A stretch of DNA of 64,000 nucleotides, taken from positions 341,663 through 405,662 of the forward strand of contig NZ_QPMH01000001.1 in the NCBI RefSeq assembly GCF_003344765.1. Reading direction: 5' to 3'. A model generated the notes under the pieces. It had not been told where the DNA came from. It saw nothing but the letters and a program-made list of their open reading frames with translations, and ran no database searches. Both the position numbers and the translations under genes were made by a program. Shown in pieces: positions 8,780-17,651 of the stretch; the first letter of the stretch is position 1, and each line of letters begins with the position of its first letter. Source of the stretch: Ferruginivarius sediminum (GTDB taxonomy: Bacteria; Pseudomonadota; Alphaproteobacteria; Kiloniellales; Rhodovibrionaceae).

Positions 8780-9655
8780 TCAGTCGCTCGACCGTCCTGG
8801 CGACCCGGTCTCGACGGGCGTATCGCCCGGCAGCCCCCATTCGGCCCAGGAGCCGTCATAGACCGCGACATCGCGATGCCCGGTCACATGCAGGCCAAGC
8901 GCGAGGATCGCAGCCGTCAAGCCGGAACCGCAAGTGGTCACGACGGGCTTGCGTGGCTGTACCCCGGCCTCATCGAATAGCCGCTCCAGCTCTTCCGGCG
9001 CCTTCAGCGTCTGCGTGTCGGGATCGATAAGTGCATTGAAGGGAAGGTTGAGGCTTCCGGGAATATGGCCCAGTCGACGACCGGGCCAGAGTTCCTCGGA
9101 TCCCTCGAAACGGCTGGGCGAACGGGCGTCCAGCACCTGATCGCGGCCACTGGAAAGGTTGCGCCGCATCTGATCGACGTCGCGCAGCATGGTGTGGTTG
9201 AAGCGTGCAGTGAAGTGGCGTTCGTCCCTGACCTGCACGGGACCCTCCTCGGTCGGGCGGTTTTCGGCAAGCCATTTGGGCAGGCCGCCGTCAAGCACCG
9301 TCACGTCCTGGTGCCCGAACAGGCGGAACATCCACCATGCCCGCGGTGACGAAGCGATCCCCTTCTGGTCGTACACCACGATGCGGCTGCCGTCGCCCAG
9401 GCCCAGCTTCCGGACCTTGGACGAGAATTTCTCCGCCGAGGGCACCATGTGCGGCAGCTCGCTGCCGGTGTCCGCGATATCGTCGATGTCGAAGAATACC
9501 GCACCCGGAATGTGCGCGCGCTCGAACTCCTCGCGGCCGTTCTTACCCTCGTGGGGCAGGTAGTAGGTTGCATCCACGATCCGCACGTCGGGCGAGCGCA
9601 GGTGGTCGGCAAGCCATTCGGTGCTGACGAGGGCATCCGTGTTGTATCGAGGCAT
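8780..9655 (-). CDS. sseA: 3-mercaptopyruvate sulfurtransferase
   Basis: 291-residue two-domain rhodanese-fold enzyme that transfers sulfur from 3-mercaptopyruvate to a thiol or cyanide. The inactive N-domain carries REEFERAHIPGAVFFDID (41-58). The C-domain has RLGHIPGSLNLPF and the active-site loop with catalytic C242 in TTCGSGLTAAI. CGSG(V/L)TA points to mercaptopyruvate sulfurtransferase; thiosulfate rhodanese has CRKGVTA. A longer in-frame start at 9742 runs into alaX, so the ATG at 9655 (MPRYNTDALVS) is used. It follows alaX and cysK on the same strand, a cysteine-metabolism context. Confidence 0.93.
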   Translation of the reverse strand: MPRYNTDALVSTEWLADHLRSPDVRIVDATYYLPHEGKNGREEFERAHIPGAVFFDIDDIADTGSELPHMVPSAEKFSSKVRKLGLGDGSRIVVYDQKGIASSPRAWWMFRLFGHQDVTVLDGGLPKWLAENRPTEEGPVQVRDERHFTARFNHTMLRDVDQMRRNLSSGRDQVLDARSPSRFEGSEELWPGRRLGHIPGSLNLPFNALIDPDTQTLKAPEELERLFDEAGVQPRKPVVTTCGSGLTAAILALGLHVTGHRDVAVYDGSWAEWGLPGDTPVETGSPGRSSD

Positions 9656-9680
9656 CTGAGCGGACCGGTTACCGTTGAAA

Positions 9681-10385
9681 CTATTCGGACAGATGGATGT
9701 TGATGCGGCGGTTCTGCCGCCCCTTGTTCTCGACCTTGCCAATGCGCACGGGGCCGATCTCGCCGGTCGAGCGGACGTGCGTGCCGCCGCAGGGTTGCAG
9801 GTCCACGCCGTCGATCTCGATCAGGCGGACCTTGCCGCTTCCCCTCGGCGGCTTCACCGACATCGTCCGCACAAGGCCCGGATTGGTGTCCAACTCGGCG
9901 TCGTCCACCCATCGGCTGCGGACGGCGCGATCCTGCCGAACAAGCTCGTTCAGACGCTGCGTCAGGACTTCCTTGTCGATCTGATCGCCGGCGACGTTGA
10001 AATCCAGCCGGCTTTTGCTTTCGCCGACCTGCCCGCCGGTCACGTCGCCTTCAAGCAGGCTGCACAGCAAGTGCATCGTCGTGTGCATGCGCATCAAGCG
10101 GTGCCTGCGTTCCCAGTCGATCCGCGCGGTCACCCGGGTGCCGGGGGCGGGAAGATCCACACCCTCCGCCGGGATGTGCAATACCTCGTCATGGCTGTCG
10201 CCCTTGCGGGCATCGCCGATCTCGACGCTGCCGCCGTCCCAGATCAGCCGGCCGGTGTCACCCGGCTGCCCGCCGCCCATCGGATAGAACACTGTGCGCG
10301 TCAGGCGGATGCCGTCGGGACTTGCATCGACGACCTCCGCCTCGCAGCTCTCGGCGTAGGGATCGTCGCGAAACACCAGCTCCAT
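9681..10385 (-). CDS. alaX: Alanyl-tRNA editing protein AlaX
   Basis: 234-residue free-standing editing hydrolase that removes serine or glycine wrongly attached to tRNA-Ala. The Zn site of the AlaRS editing fold is complete: H101 and H105 in MHTTMHLL, and C199 and H203 in QPCGGTHV. FYPMGGGQPGDTG (33-45) is the N-terminal family signature, which makes it the AlaX-M/L size class rather than the short AlaX-S. The ATG at 10385 gives MELVFRDDPY, the normal start; an upstream extension overlaps cysK. It sits between cysK and sseA with short gaps, suggesting an operon that links cysteine supply and tRNA proofreading. Confidence 0.93.
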   Translation of the reverse strand: MELVFRDDPYAESCEAEVVDASPDGIRLTRTVFYPMGGGQPGDTGRLIWDGGSVEIGDARKGDSHDEVLHIPAEGVDLPAPGTRVTARIDWERRHRLMRMHTTMHLLCSLLEGDVTGGQVGESKSRLDFNVAGDQIDKEVLTQRLNELVRQDRAVRSRWVDDAELDTNPGLVRTMSVKPPRGSGKVRLIEIDGVDLQPCGGTHVRSTGEIGPVRIGKVENKGRQNRRINIHLSE

Positions 10386-10407
10386 TGGCCGGACCCCCCT
10401 TGCTCGT

Positions 10408-11418
10408 CTACTCGGCCGCTTCCAGCCACTGCGGGGCAGGCAGGCCTTTCTCGTGCAGGAATGCAGGATTGTAAAGCCGACTTGTATAGCGCGTACCCCA
10501 GTCGCACAAGATGGTAACGATGGTGTGCCCGGGGCCCAGGTCCCTGGCCATACGGATCGCTCCGGCGACGTTGACACCGCTCGACGCGCCCAGAAGCAGG
10601 CCTTCATGCTGTAGCATGTCGAAGACGACGGGCAGGCTCTCCTCGTCGCGGACCTGATACGGGAAATCGACCGAAAGGCCTTCCAGATTGCCCGTGATCC
10701 GGTTCTGTCCGATGCCCTCGGTGATCGAGCTGCCTTCGCCCTTCAGCTCACCGTACTTGTAGTAGTTGTAGAGTCCGGCGCCCGGTGGATCTGCGAGGCC
10801 GATCTTGATGCCGGGATTGCGCTCGCGAAGGGCCATTGCCACGCCAGCCAGCGTTCCGCCGGTACCAACCGCGCAGATGAAGCCATCGACCTTGCCGTCG
10901 GTCTGCTCCCAGATCTCCGGACCGGTGGTTTCGAAGTGGCCCCGGCGGTTGGCCTGATTATCGAATTGCTGGGCCCAGATGGCGCCGTTCGGGTCGCTTG
11001 CGGCGAGTTCTTCGGCCAGCCGTCCGGAAACGTGGACATAGTTGTTCGGATCCTTATACGGCACCGCCGGTACCTCGCGCAGCTCGGCGCCGCAGATCCG
11101 CAGCATATCCTTCTTTTCCTGGCTCTGCGTCTCGGGGATCACGATGACCGTGCGATACCCGCGCGCATTGCCGACGAGGGCGAGGCCGATACCGGTGTTA
11201 CCGGCCGTTCCCTCGACGATGACACCGTCCTTGCGAAGCGCGCCGCGCTCCTCGGCATCCTTCACGATGGCCCAGGCCGCGCGGTCTTTCACCGAGCCAC
11301 CGGGGTTGAGAAACTCCGCCTTGCCGTAGATCTCGCACCCGGTCTCCTCCGAGGCGCGGTTCAGGCGGATAAGGGGGGTACGACCGATCGTACCGACAAA
11401 GCCGTCGCGGAACTCCAT
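10408..11418 (-). CDS. cysK: Cysteine synthase A (O-acetylserine sulfhydrylase)
   Basis: 336-residue PLP enzyme that makes L-cysteine from O-acetylserine and sulfide. K44 in LNPGGSVKDRAAW is the PLP lysine; EGTAGNTGIGLA (about 69-80) is the substrate loop and GTGGTLAGVA the phosphate-binding loop; LLGASSGVNVAGA lies near the C-terminus. IGRTPLIRLNRASEETG at the start fits CysK-type enzymes. The tail VTILCDWGTRYTSRLYNPAFL is typical of the alphaproteobacterial subgroup. alaX begins 22 nt downstream. Confidence 0.93.
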   Translation of the reverse strand: MEFRDGFVGTIGRTPLIRLNRASEETGCEIYGKAEFLNPGGSVKDRAAWAIVKDAEERGALRKDGVIVEGTAGNTGIGLALVGNARGYRTVIVIPETQSQEKKDMLRICGAELREVPAVPYKDPNNYVHVSGRLAEELAASDPNGAIWAQQFDNQANRRGHFETTGPEIWEQTDGKVDGFICAVGTGGTLAGVAMALRERNPGIKIGLADPPGAGLYNYYKYGELKGEGSSITEGIGQNRITGNLEGLSVDFPYQVRDEESLPVVFDMLQHEGLLLGASSGVNVAGAIRMARDLGPGHTIVTILCDWGTRYTSRLYNPAFLHEKGLPAPQWLEAAE

Positions 11419-11535
11419 GGGATTCTTCGCTGGTTATACTGGTTATCACAGACAGGTTGGCCGTGAGACTAGACGCCCGCTGCGCGCCACACAAGCATCC
11501 GGCGGTCAGTCTCGCGTGCAGCGTTTCCCCCGCGT

Positions 11536-12171
11536 TCAGACCGTGGCGAAACGCGCGCGCAAACGCTCTCGATTGAGCGCCAGCCACTGCAATCCGATCA
11601 GGCTGGGGGCGTTGTCGATACGGCCATCCTCGACCATCTGCCATGCTTCATCGAAGGAAACCGCGAAAACGCGGATGTCCTCTTCCTCTTCGTCGAGGCC
11701 GTGGGTGCCGCCTGCCTCGGAGCTGTCGACGATCCCGCAATAGACGCGCACCGTTTCGCTCGTCCCGCCGGGACTCACGAGATAGTGATAAAGCTCGATC
11801 AGCTCTTGCAACTCGTGGCCCGATTCTTCGTGCGTCTCCCGCGTTGCCACATCTTCCGGCGCCTCGCCGGCCTCGACGATGCCGGCAACGATTTCGATCT
11901 GCCACGGCGCCTTACCGGCGGCCAGGGCGCCGATACGGAACTGCTCCAGCAGCACGACCTCGTCGCGAACCGGGTCGTAGGGGACGACCGCCACCGCGTC
12001 GCCGCGCTCGAAGATCTCGCGGCCTATCTCGCCCGTCCAGCCGCCGTCATGCCGGCGATGGCGAAGGCGATAGCGGTCGATGCGGAAATAACCCTGGAAA
12101 GGGGTATCGGATTCGATGATCTCCACGTCTTCAGGTACGTCTTGGTTTTTCAGCGGACCGCTTCTCGGCAT
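11536..12171 (-). CDS. nudF: Nudix hydrolase, ADP-ribose pyrophosphatase type
   Basis: 211-residue Nudix enzyme that probably hydrolyses ADP-ribose to AMP and ribose 5-phosphate. The Nudix box is exact: G97, E103, R111-E112, E115-E116, G118. VVLLEQFRIGA (72-82) and PWQIEIVAGIVEAGE (89-103) upstream of the box are typical for the ADP-ribose pyrophosphatase group, as is the SPGGTSE loop. It is divergent from the hydrolase/OsmC gene and the likely first gene of the minus-strand cluster, although 117 nt separate it from cysK. The leader upstream contains a GC-only hairpin. Confidence 0.86.
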   Translation of the reverse strand: MPRSGPLKNQDVPEDVEIIESDTPFQGYFRIDRYRLRHRRHDGGWTGEIGREIFERGDAVAVVPYDPVRDEVVLLEQFRIGALAAGKAPWQIEIVAGIVEAGEAPEDVATRETHEESGHELQELIELYHYLVSPGGTSETVRVYCGIVDSSEAGGTHGLDEEEEDIRVFAVSFDEAWQMVEDGRIDNAPSLIGLQWLALNRERLRARFATV

Positions 12172-12192
12172 TTTGGGCCTCCGGGCCTGATA

Positions 12193-12216
12193 CCGCCCCG
12201 CCGCAGGGCGGGGCGG
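12193..12216. repeat. GC-only 10-bp inverted repeat in a divergent promoter region
   Basis: Arms CCGCCCCGCC (12193-12202) and GGCGGGGCGG (12207-12216) with a GCAG loop. It lies 21 bases upstream of the Nudix ATG, so in that transcript it would be a very stable 5' leader hairpin. No U-run follows on either strand. Confidence 0.7.
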
Positions 12217-12318
12217 GGCTGAACAACATCATTGGCACGCGCGTTGTTGTACATACGATGTTGGAGCGTTTCACTGCCATCGTCGCCTCGACGGGCCGCG
12301 CCAAGGAGAACCGCCGCC

Positions 12319-13554
12319 ATGACCGTCAAATCCGAGAAGCTGACTTTTCCAGGGAGCCAGGGCCATGGCCTGGCCGCGCGTCTCGATCGCCCCGAGGTGG
12401 AGCCGGCAGCCTATGCCCTGTTCGCGCATTGCTTCACCTGCGGCAAGGACGTCTTCGCCGCCCAGCGCATCGCCACAACCCTTGCCGAGCGAGGCATCGC
12501 CGTCCTGCGGTTCGATTTCACCGGCCTGGGCCACAGTGACGGTGAGTTCGCGAACACGAACTTCTCCTCCAACGTGGCCGATCTTGTCGCGGCGGCGGAC
12601 CATCTGCGCCGGGAATATGCGGCGCCGCAGCTTCTGATCGGCCACAGCCTGGGCGGCGCGGCCGTGATTGCAGCGGCGCCCAAGATGCCGGAAGCCAGGG
12701 CCGTGGCGACCATCGCGGCTCCGGCTGACCCCGAGCACGTGGGCAAGCTGTTCACCGCCGAGCGTGCCGCGATCGAGAGCGAGGGGGAGGCCGAGGTCGA
12801 TCTGGCCGGCCGCAAGTTCAGGATACGCAAACAGTTCCTCGACGATATCCAGGTGCAGTCGCTCGACGATGCCCTGGGCGGCCTTCGCAAGGCGCTGATG
12901 GTGTTCCACGGGCCGCGCGACGCTATCGTCGGCATCGACAACGCCACGCACATCTTCACGGCGGCGAAGCACCCGAAGAGCTTTGTGTCCCTGGACGATG
13001 CCGACCACCTGTTGAGCCGCAAGGCCGATGCGAGCTATGTCGCGCAGGTGCTGGGTGCCTGGGCCGCACGCTACATCGAGGTGCCGCCGGCGGAACGCCG
13101 GACGGAGGTGCCGCCGGCGATGGAAGGCGGCGTCGTCGTGCAGGAAACCGGGGAGGGGCGCTTCACCAATGCCGTTGTCGCCGGCCGGCACCGCCTGCGC
13201 GCCGACGAGCCGGTGGAGGTCGGCGGCACCGATACGGGCCCGTCGCCCTATGACTATCTACTTGCGGGGCTGGGCGCGTGCAGCGCGATGACCGTGCGTC
13301 TTTACGCCGAGCGGAAGGGTTGGCCGGTCGAGCGCGTCACCGTGCGCCTGACCCACGACAAGATCCATGCCGACGATTGCGCCGATTGCGAGACGCGGGA
13401 GGGCAAGGTCGACGTCATCCATCGCCGAATCGCCTTCGATGGCGCACTCGACGAGACGCAACGCAAACGCCTTCTCGAGATCGCCGACAAATGCCCCGTT
13501 CACCGCACCTTGACCAGCGAGGTTCGGATTCACACCGAACCCGATAGCCACTGA
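12319..13554 (+). CDS. Alpha/beta hydrolase - OsmC family fusion protein
   Basis: 411-residue two-domain cytoplasmic protein. Residues about 1-255 form an alpha/beta hydrolase with the nucleophile elbow GHSLGG (S110) and a DADH loop near 227-230 for the histidine. Residues about 270-411 form an OsmC/Ohr domain with both peroxidatic-type cysteines, C321 in GLGACSAMT and C392 in DKCPVHRTL. OsmC proteins reduce organic hydroperoxides; the hydrolase half is of unknown substrate. This fusion is a known family (COG1073 plus COG1765). The start at 12319 has AAGGAG upstream; a longer frame to 12232 lacks similarity. Confidence 0.9.
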   Translation: MTVKSEKLTFPGSQGHGLAARLDRPEVEPAAYALFAHCFTCGKDVFAAQRIATTLAERGIAVLRFDFTGLGHSDGEFANTNFSSNVADLVAAADHLRREYAAPQLLIGHSLGGAAVIAAAPKMPEARAVATIAAPADPEHVGKLFTAERAAIESEGEAEVDLAGRKFRIRKQFLDDIQVQSLDDALGGLRKALMVFHGPRDAIVGIDNATHIFTAAKHPKSFVSLDDADHLLSRKADASYVAQVLGAWAARYIEVPPAERRTEVPPAMEGGVVVQETGEGRFTNAVVAGRHRLRADEPVEVGGTDTGPSPYDYLLAGLGACSAMTVRLYAERKGWPVERVTVRLTHDKIHADDCADCETREGKVDVIHRRIAFDGALDETQRKRLLEIADKCPVHRTLTSEVRIHTEPDSH

Positions 13555-14001
13555 CGCGAATTTCAATGGACTGTATACGTGGGTTTCATGCAAGTGCGCG
13601 TCGCACGTGGGACAGTGGCGGTCGGACGCGGGAAACTTGCTGGTGACGCTCCGAGTCAAAGTCTGATAACATCAAAAATAAAGCAAAGTTGCTATCAACG
13701 AACTGCAACAGGGCAGGCATCAATATCCCCGCTGAAGCGGGGTCACGGGGAAAGCGGGAGAGTGCGAGGCGTCGGACAAGACGTCCATCGGAAATGCCGT
13801 GCAATACCTAGACGACTGGCGACAGGACAGGCAGCTTCTGGCGTCTGCGCGTGGCATCGGCGAATTCGGTCGTAATGTGCGAACTTCGGTGCTGTCGCCT
13901 ATTCGGCGGCTGTGACGACGACAGTCCGTGTCTCGTCGTTTTCTCCAAATAACGGCCAAAAGGCCGCTTCACCGGTCCGAATTGTGTCAGGGAGCCGTAG
14001 A
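13555..14001. other. Intergenic region before the peptide ABC operon
   Basis: 447 bases without a convincing gene. It must hold the operon promoter. A perfect hairpin CCCCGC-TGAA-GCGGGG lies at 13727-13742, and a smaller palindrome GTGCG-CGT-CGCAC near 13600. The stretch 13668-13726 is locally AT-richer, which would suit a promoter. Two open frames here (79 and 98 codons) have low-complexity, Arg-rich translations and were not accepted. Confidence 0.55.
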
Positions 14002-15726
14002 ATGAAAAAAGATCTCGAGGCCATCCTCAAGAAACCGGATGGAAAGCACGCGCACAGCTATGTGCCGGAACTTGCCGACAAGTTCGTCAAGGGCGAAGTG
14101 GATCGCCGCGAATTCCTGCGCACCGCGACGCTTCTGGGCGTCTCGGCGTCGGCGGCCTACGCCTTCGCCGGCCGGGCGACGGGCCAGAGCCTGATCCCGG
14201 AAGCCGCGGCGGAGACGCCAAAGAAGGGCGGTATCCTGCGCTTCGCGATGGAGGTGCAGGAGATCACCGACCCGGCGACCTATGACTGGACGCAGAAGTC
14301 CAATGTCTCGCGCTGGATGGTCGAGTACCTGACCCGCACCAAGCCCGACAACGTCACCGTGCCCTATCTGGCGGAAAGCTGGGAGGCGTCCGATGATCTC
14401 AAGACCTGGACGTTCAAGCTGCGCAAGGGCGTGAAGTGGTCGAACGGCGATGACTTCAACGCCGACGATGTCGTCTACAACTTCAAGCGCTGGCTGGACC
14501 CGAAGATCGGCTCGTCCAACCTCAGCCTGTTCTCCGGCCTGACGGAGACGGTTGAGACGACGAACGACGCGGGCGAGACCGTCAAGCAGCAGCGCATGCG
14601 CGAGGGCGCGGTCGAGAAGGTGGACAGCCATACGGTGCGTCTCCACCTCAGCACACCGAATTTGTCGATTCCGGAGAACCTGTACAACTACCCGACCGGA
14701 ATCGTGCATCGGAAGTTTGACGAGATGGGCGGCGACCTGTCCAAGAACCCGATCGGCACCGGACCGTATGAGCTTGCGGCCTTCTCTGTCGGCGAGGAAG
14801 CGAAGCTGGTGCGCCGTACCGATCCGCACGGCTACTGGGGTGACGAACCCTACCTGGATGGTATCCACTACATCGATACCGGCTCGGACCGCTCGGCGAT
14901 GATGGCGGCTATCGCCTCTGATCAGGTGGATGGCATCTTCGAGGTCGATGTCACACAACTCGATGTGGTCGAGCGGATGCCGGGTGTTACTATCCATTCC
15001 GTGAATACCGCGCGCACGGGCATCTGCCGCATGCAGGTGGACAAGAAGCCGTTCGACGATCCGCGTGTTCGCGAGGCGGTGACGGTATCGCTCGACCACC
15101 AGAAGCTGCTGGAACTCGGCTATCGCGGCCGCGGCGTCACCGCAGAGAACCATCACGTCGGCCCGATGCATCCTGAATACGCCGAGATTCCCTGGCGCAA
15201 ACAGGACCACGAGAAGGCGAAGCAGCTTCTCAAGGAGGCTGGCTATCCCGACGGCATCGACATCCAGATCGACGTTGGCCAGACCCAGGGTCCGTGGGAG
15301 CTTGCCACCGTGCAGGCCATGAAGGAGCAGCTCGCGCCGTCGGGCATCAACCTGAAGATCAACACCATGCCGGCCGCACAATACTGGGAGATTTGGACGA
15401 CCACGCCGTTCGGCCTGACGTCCTGGACGCACAGGCCGCTGGGCGTGATGGTGCTGAACCTAGCCTATCGCTCTGGCCAGGCGTGGAATGAGAGCAACTA
15501 TGCCAATCCGGAGTTCGACAAGGCCCTGGACGAAGCAAACGGCATCCTCGATCCGAACGAGCGCCGCAAGAAGATGGAAGAAGTCGAGGCCATCCTGCAG
15601 GGCGATCACGTGATCTCGCAGCCGTTCTGGCGCAGCCAGTACGTCGCGACCCGCGATTACGTGAAGGGTTTCGCTACCCACCCAACCCAGTACCATCAGT
15701 TCCAGAACGTCTGGCTGGACAAGTAA
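14002..15726 (+). CDS. Peptide-type ABC transporter substrate-binding protein with Tat signal
   Basis: 574-residue periplasmic binding protein of the SBP_bac_5 (DppA/OppA) family. The N-terminus is unusual: about 40 residues precede a twin-arginine signal DRREFLRTATLLGVSASAA, so it is probably exported folded by Tat. The mature part shows PKKGGILRFAM, LAESWEASDDLKTWTFKLRKG (family signature region), NADDVVYNFKRW and NPIGTGPYEL. The ligand is likely a di/oligopeptide or related molecule; motifs do not resolve it. ATG 14002 has GGGAGCC upstream; an in-frame extension to 13912 is not needed. A perfect hairpin follows the stop. Confidence 0.9.
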   Translation: MKKDLEAILKKPDGKHAHSYVPELADKFVKGEVDRREFLRTATLLGVSASAAYAFAGRATGQSLIPEAAAETPKKGGILRFAMEVQEITDPATYDWTQKSNVSRWMVEYLTRTKPDNVTVPYLAESWEASDDLKTWTFKLRKGVKWSNGDDFNADDVVYNFKRWLDPKIGSSNLSLFSGLTETVETTNDAGETVKQQRMREGAVEKVDSHTVRLHLSTPNLSIPENLYNYPTGIVHRKFDEMGGDLSKNPIGTGPYELAAFSVGEEAKLVRRTDPHGYWGDEPYLDGIHYIDTGSDRSAMMAAIASDQVDGIFEVDVTQLDVVERMPGVTIHSVNTARTGICRMQVDKKPFDDPRVREAVTVSLDHQKLLELGYRGRGVTAENHHVGPMHPEYAEIPWRKQDHEKAKQLLKEAGYPDGIDIQIDVGQTQGPWELATVQAMKEQLAPSGINLKINTMPAAQYWEIWTTTPFGLTSWTHRPLGVMVLNLAYRSGQAWNESNYANPEFDKALDEANGILDPNERRKKMEEVEAILQGDHVISQPFWRSQYVATRDYVKGFATHPTQYHQFQNVWLDK

Positions 15727-15735
15727 TGCCGACGG

Positions 15736-15768
15736 CGGCCGCGGGGTATTTTCATCGCCCCGCGGCCG
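15736..15768 (+). terminator. Perfect 11-bp hairpin after the binding-protein gene
   Basis: Arms 15736-15746 and 15758-15768 are fully complementary with an 11-base loop; there is no U-run after the right arm. It starts 10 bases after the stop codon and precedes the permease gene by 44 bases, the same position as the hairpin in the aap operon. Confidence 0.78.
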
Positions 15769-15812
15769 GCCCGCTAGCCAGTCCCTGGGCGGGATGGGAG
15801 ATACGCTAGGTC

Positions 15813-16745
15813 ATGCTTTTATTCGTAACGCGACGGGTCGGGACCATGGCGCTGACCATGATCGTGGTTTCGATCCTACTGTTCATCCTTTTGGAACTCA
15901 CACCCGGCAACGTCGCGACCAAGGTGCTGGGGCCCTATTCCTCGGAAGAGCAGCGCCGCCTCTGGCTTGAGGCGCACGGCTACTTCGATCCCATCCACAT
16001 CCGCTATTTCCGGTGGCTTGGCGATTTCATCATCGGCAATTTCGGGGAATCGACCCGCTTCAAGGTGCCGGTCGGCGACGTTCTGTGGCCGCGGCTGTGG
16101 AACACGGCAATCCTGGGGTTTGCCGTTATGGTCGTCGTAGTGCCGCTGTCGTTGACGCTGGGTGTGCTGGCGGGAATGAAGGAAGGCTCGAAGCTGGACC
16201 GCTCGATCTCGGTTGGCTCCATCGTCTTCACCTCGATTCCCGAGTTCGCCAGCGCCGTGCTGTTGTCGGCGATCTTCGTCTTCTACCTGGGTCTGTTGCC
16301 GGGCACGAGCGGGATGGCGAGTGGCTTCGACCTCGCGCAACTCGTGCTGCCGGTCATGGTGTTGGTGCTTTACGACTTCGGCTACGTGGCGCGAATGACA
16401 CGCGCCTCAATGGCCGAGGTGATGCTCACCAATTATATCCGCACGGCCGTTTTAAAGGGCTTGCCGTATCGTTCGGTGATCCTGAAGCATGCGCTGCGTA
16501 ACGCGCTCATCGCGCCGTTCACAGTGATCATGCTGCAGATCAACTGGCTGCTCTCGGGCGTGATCGTTGTGGAGTTCTTCTTTGCATACAAGGGCTTCGG
16601 GGCACTGCTGCTGGAGGCTTCGCTGAACCAGGACATCTTCCTGATCGAGGCATGCGCCATGGTTGCCGTGTTCGTGGCCGTCGGCACGCAGTTCGCGGCC
16701 GACGTCGGCTACACCTACCTGAACCCGCGGATCCGCTTCAGCTAG
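15813..16745 (+). CDS. Peptide-type ABC transporter permease (DppB/OppB family)
   Basis: 310-residue inner-membrane permease. It starts MLLFVTRRVGTMALTMIVVS, the usual first helix of DppB/OppB, followed by a periplasmic loop with FRWLGDFIIGNFGES, the family's signature before the core. The EAA motif is ASMAEVMLTNYIRTAVLKGL, ending LKHALRNALIAP. About six membrane segments are seen. It pairs with the downstream DppC-type gene (12 nt gap). Confidence 0.92.
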   Translation: MLLFVTRRVGTMALTMIVVSILLFILLELTPGNVATKVLGPYSSEEQRRLWLEAHGYFDPIHIRYFRWLGDFIIGNFGESTRFKVPVGDVLWPRLWNTAILGFAVMVVVVPLSLTLGVLAGMKEGSKLDRSISVGSIVFTSIPEFASAVLLSAIFVFYLGLLPGTSGMASGFDLAQLVLPVMVLVLYDFGYVARMTRASMAEVMLTNYIRTAVLKGLPYRSVILKHALRNALIAPFTVIMLQINWLLSGVIVVEFFFAYKGFGALLLEASLNQDIFLIEACAMVAVFVAVGTQFAADVGYTYLNPRIRFS

Positions 16746-16757
16746 AGGGCATTCGTC

Positions 16758-17642
16758 ATGGCAGAACAAACAGTCAGCATGCCGAAGCCGCCCTCGAAGG
16801 CGTGGCGCATGTTCCGATCCATCGGATTGTTGCGCGAAAGCCCGGTCGGGATCGTGGGGGTTGCGATCATCGTGTTCTGGGCGGTGCTGGCACTTTTCGC
16901 GGACGTGCTTGCCCCGTACCCGCCGAACGCGACGATCTCGCCCATGATGTTCCCGGGCGACACGGACGCAAGCGGCAATATGTTCCTGCTGGGGACGGAT
17001 CACCTGGGCCGGGACATCCTCTCGCGGATCATCCACGGCTCACGGCGGGTGTTGATCCTGGCGCCGCTGGCCACGCTCTGCGCCTACATCGTCGGCATTC
17101 CCATGGGGCTGGCCGCCGGTTACCTGCGCGGTCGCTGGGACGACGTGCTGTCGTTCATCGCCAACGTCATCCTAAGCTTCCCGGTGCTGGTGCTTTACGT
17201 GATCATCATCGCCACGATCGGCGCCTCGGCGGTGAACATCCTGATCGCCATCACCTTCGCCAGCGCGCCGGGCATCATGCGTATCGTCCGGGGGCTGGTG
17301 CTGGACCTGCGTAACCGTGAGTACGTGGCCGCCGCGCAGACGCGCGGGGAAAGCGGGCTCTACATCATGTTCATCGAGATTCTGCCGAACGCGCGCGGGC
17401 CGATCATCGTCGACGCCTGCCTCAGGTTGGGTTACGTGATCATCACCATCGGCGTTCTCGGCTTCCTTGGCCTGGGACTGCCGCCCCCGGACCCGGACTG
17501 GGGCGGGATGATCAACGAGACCCGTCAGCTTGCCATGACCTTCCCGCACATGGCGGTGTTCCCCTGCATTGCGATCTCCTCGCTGGTGCTTGGGTTCAAC
17601 TTGGTAGCGGATGGACTGCGCGAGATATCCCTGCGTGACTAG
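16758..17642 (+). CDS. Peptide-type ABC transporter permease (DppC/OppC family)
   Basis: 294-residue partner permease. It has a cytoplasmic N-terminus, a first helix around residues 32-55 (PVGIVGVAIIVFWAVLALF), the DppC signature LLGTDHLGRDILSRIIHGSR (about 75-95), and the EAA motif NREYVAAAQTRGESGLYIMF followed by HILPN-like EILPNARGPIIV. The end GFNLVADGLREISLRD is canonical for a complete DppC. The fused ATPase gene starts 9 nt after the stop with GGAGG. Confidence 0.93.
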   Translation: MAEQTVSMPKPPSKAWRMFRSIGLLRESPVGIVGVAIIVFWAVLALFADVLAPYPPNATISPMMFPGDTDASGNMFLLGTDHLGRDILSRIIHGSRRVLILAPLATLCAYIVGIPMGLAAGYLRGRWDDVLSFIANVILSFPVLVLYVIIIATIGASAVNILIAITFASAPGIMRIVRGLVLDLRNREYVAAAQTRGESGLYIMFIEILPNARGPIIVDACLRLGYVIITIGVLGFLGLGLPPPDPDWGGMINETRQLAMTFPHMAVFPCIAISSLVLGFNLVADGLREISLRD

Positions 17643-17651
17643 GAGGTCGCG

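Noticed and set aside
13579..13959. Short open frames in the gap before the peptide ABC operon (98 codons plus; 72 and 79 codons minus)
   Set aside because: Arg/Gly-rich translations, no ribosome-binding site, no conservation signal visible.
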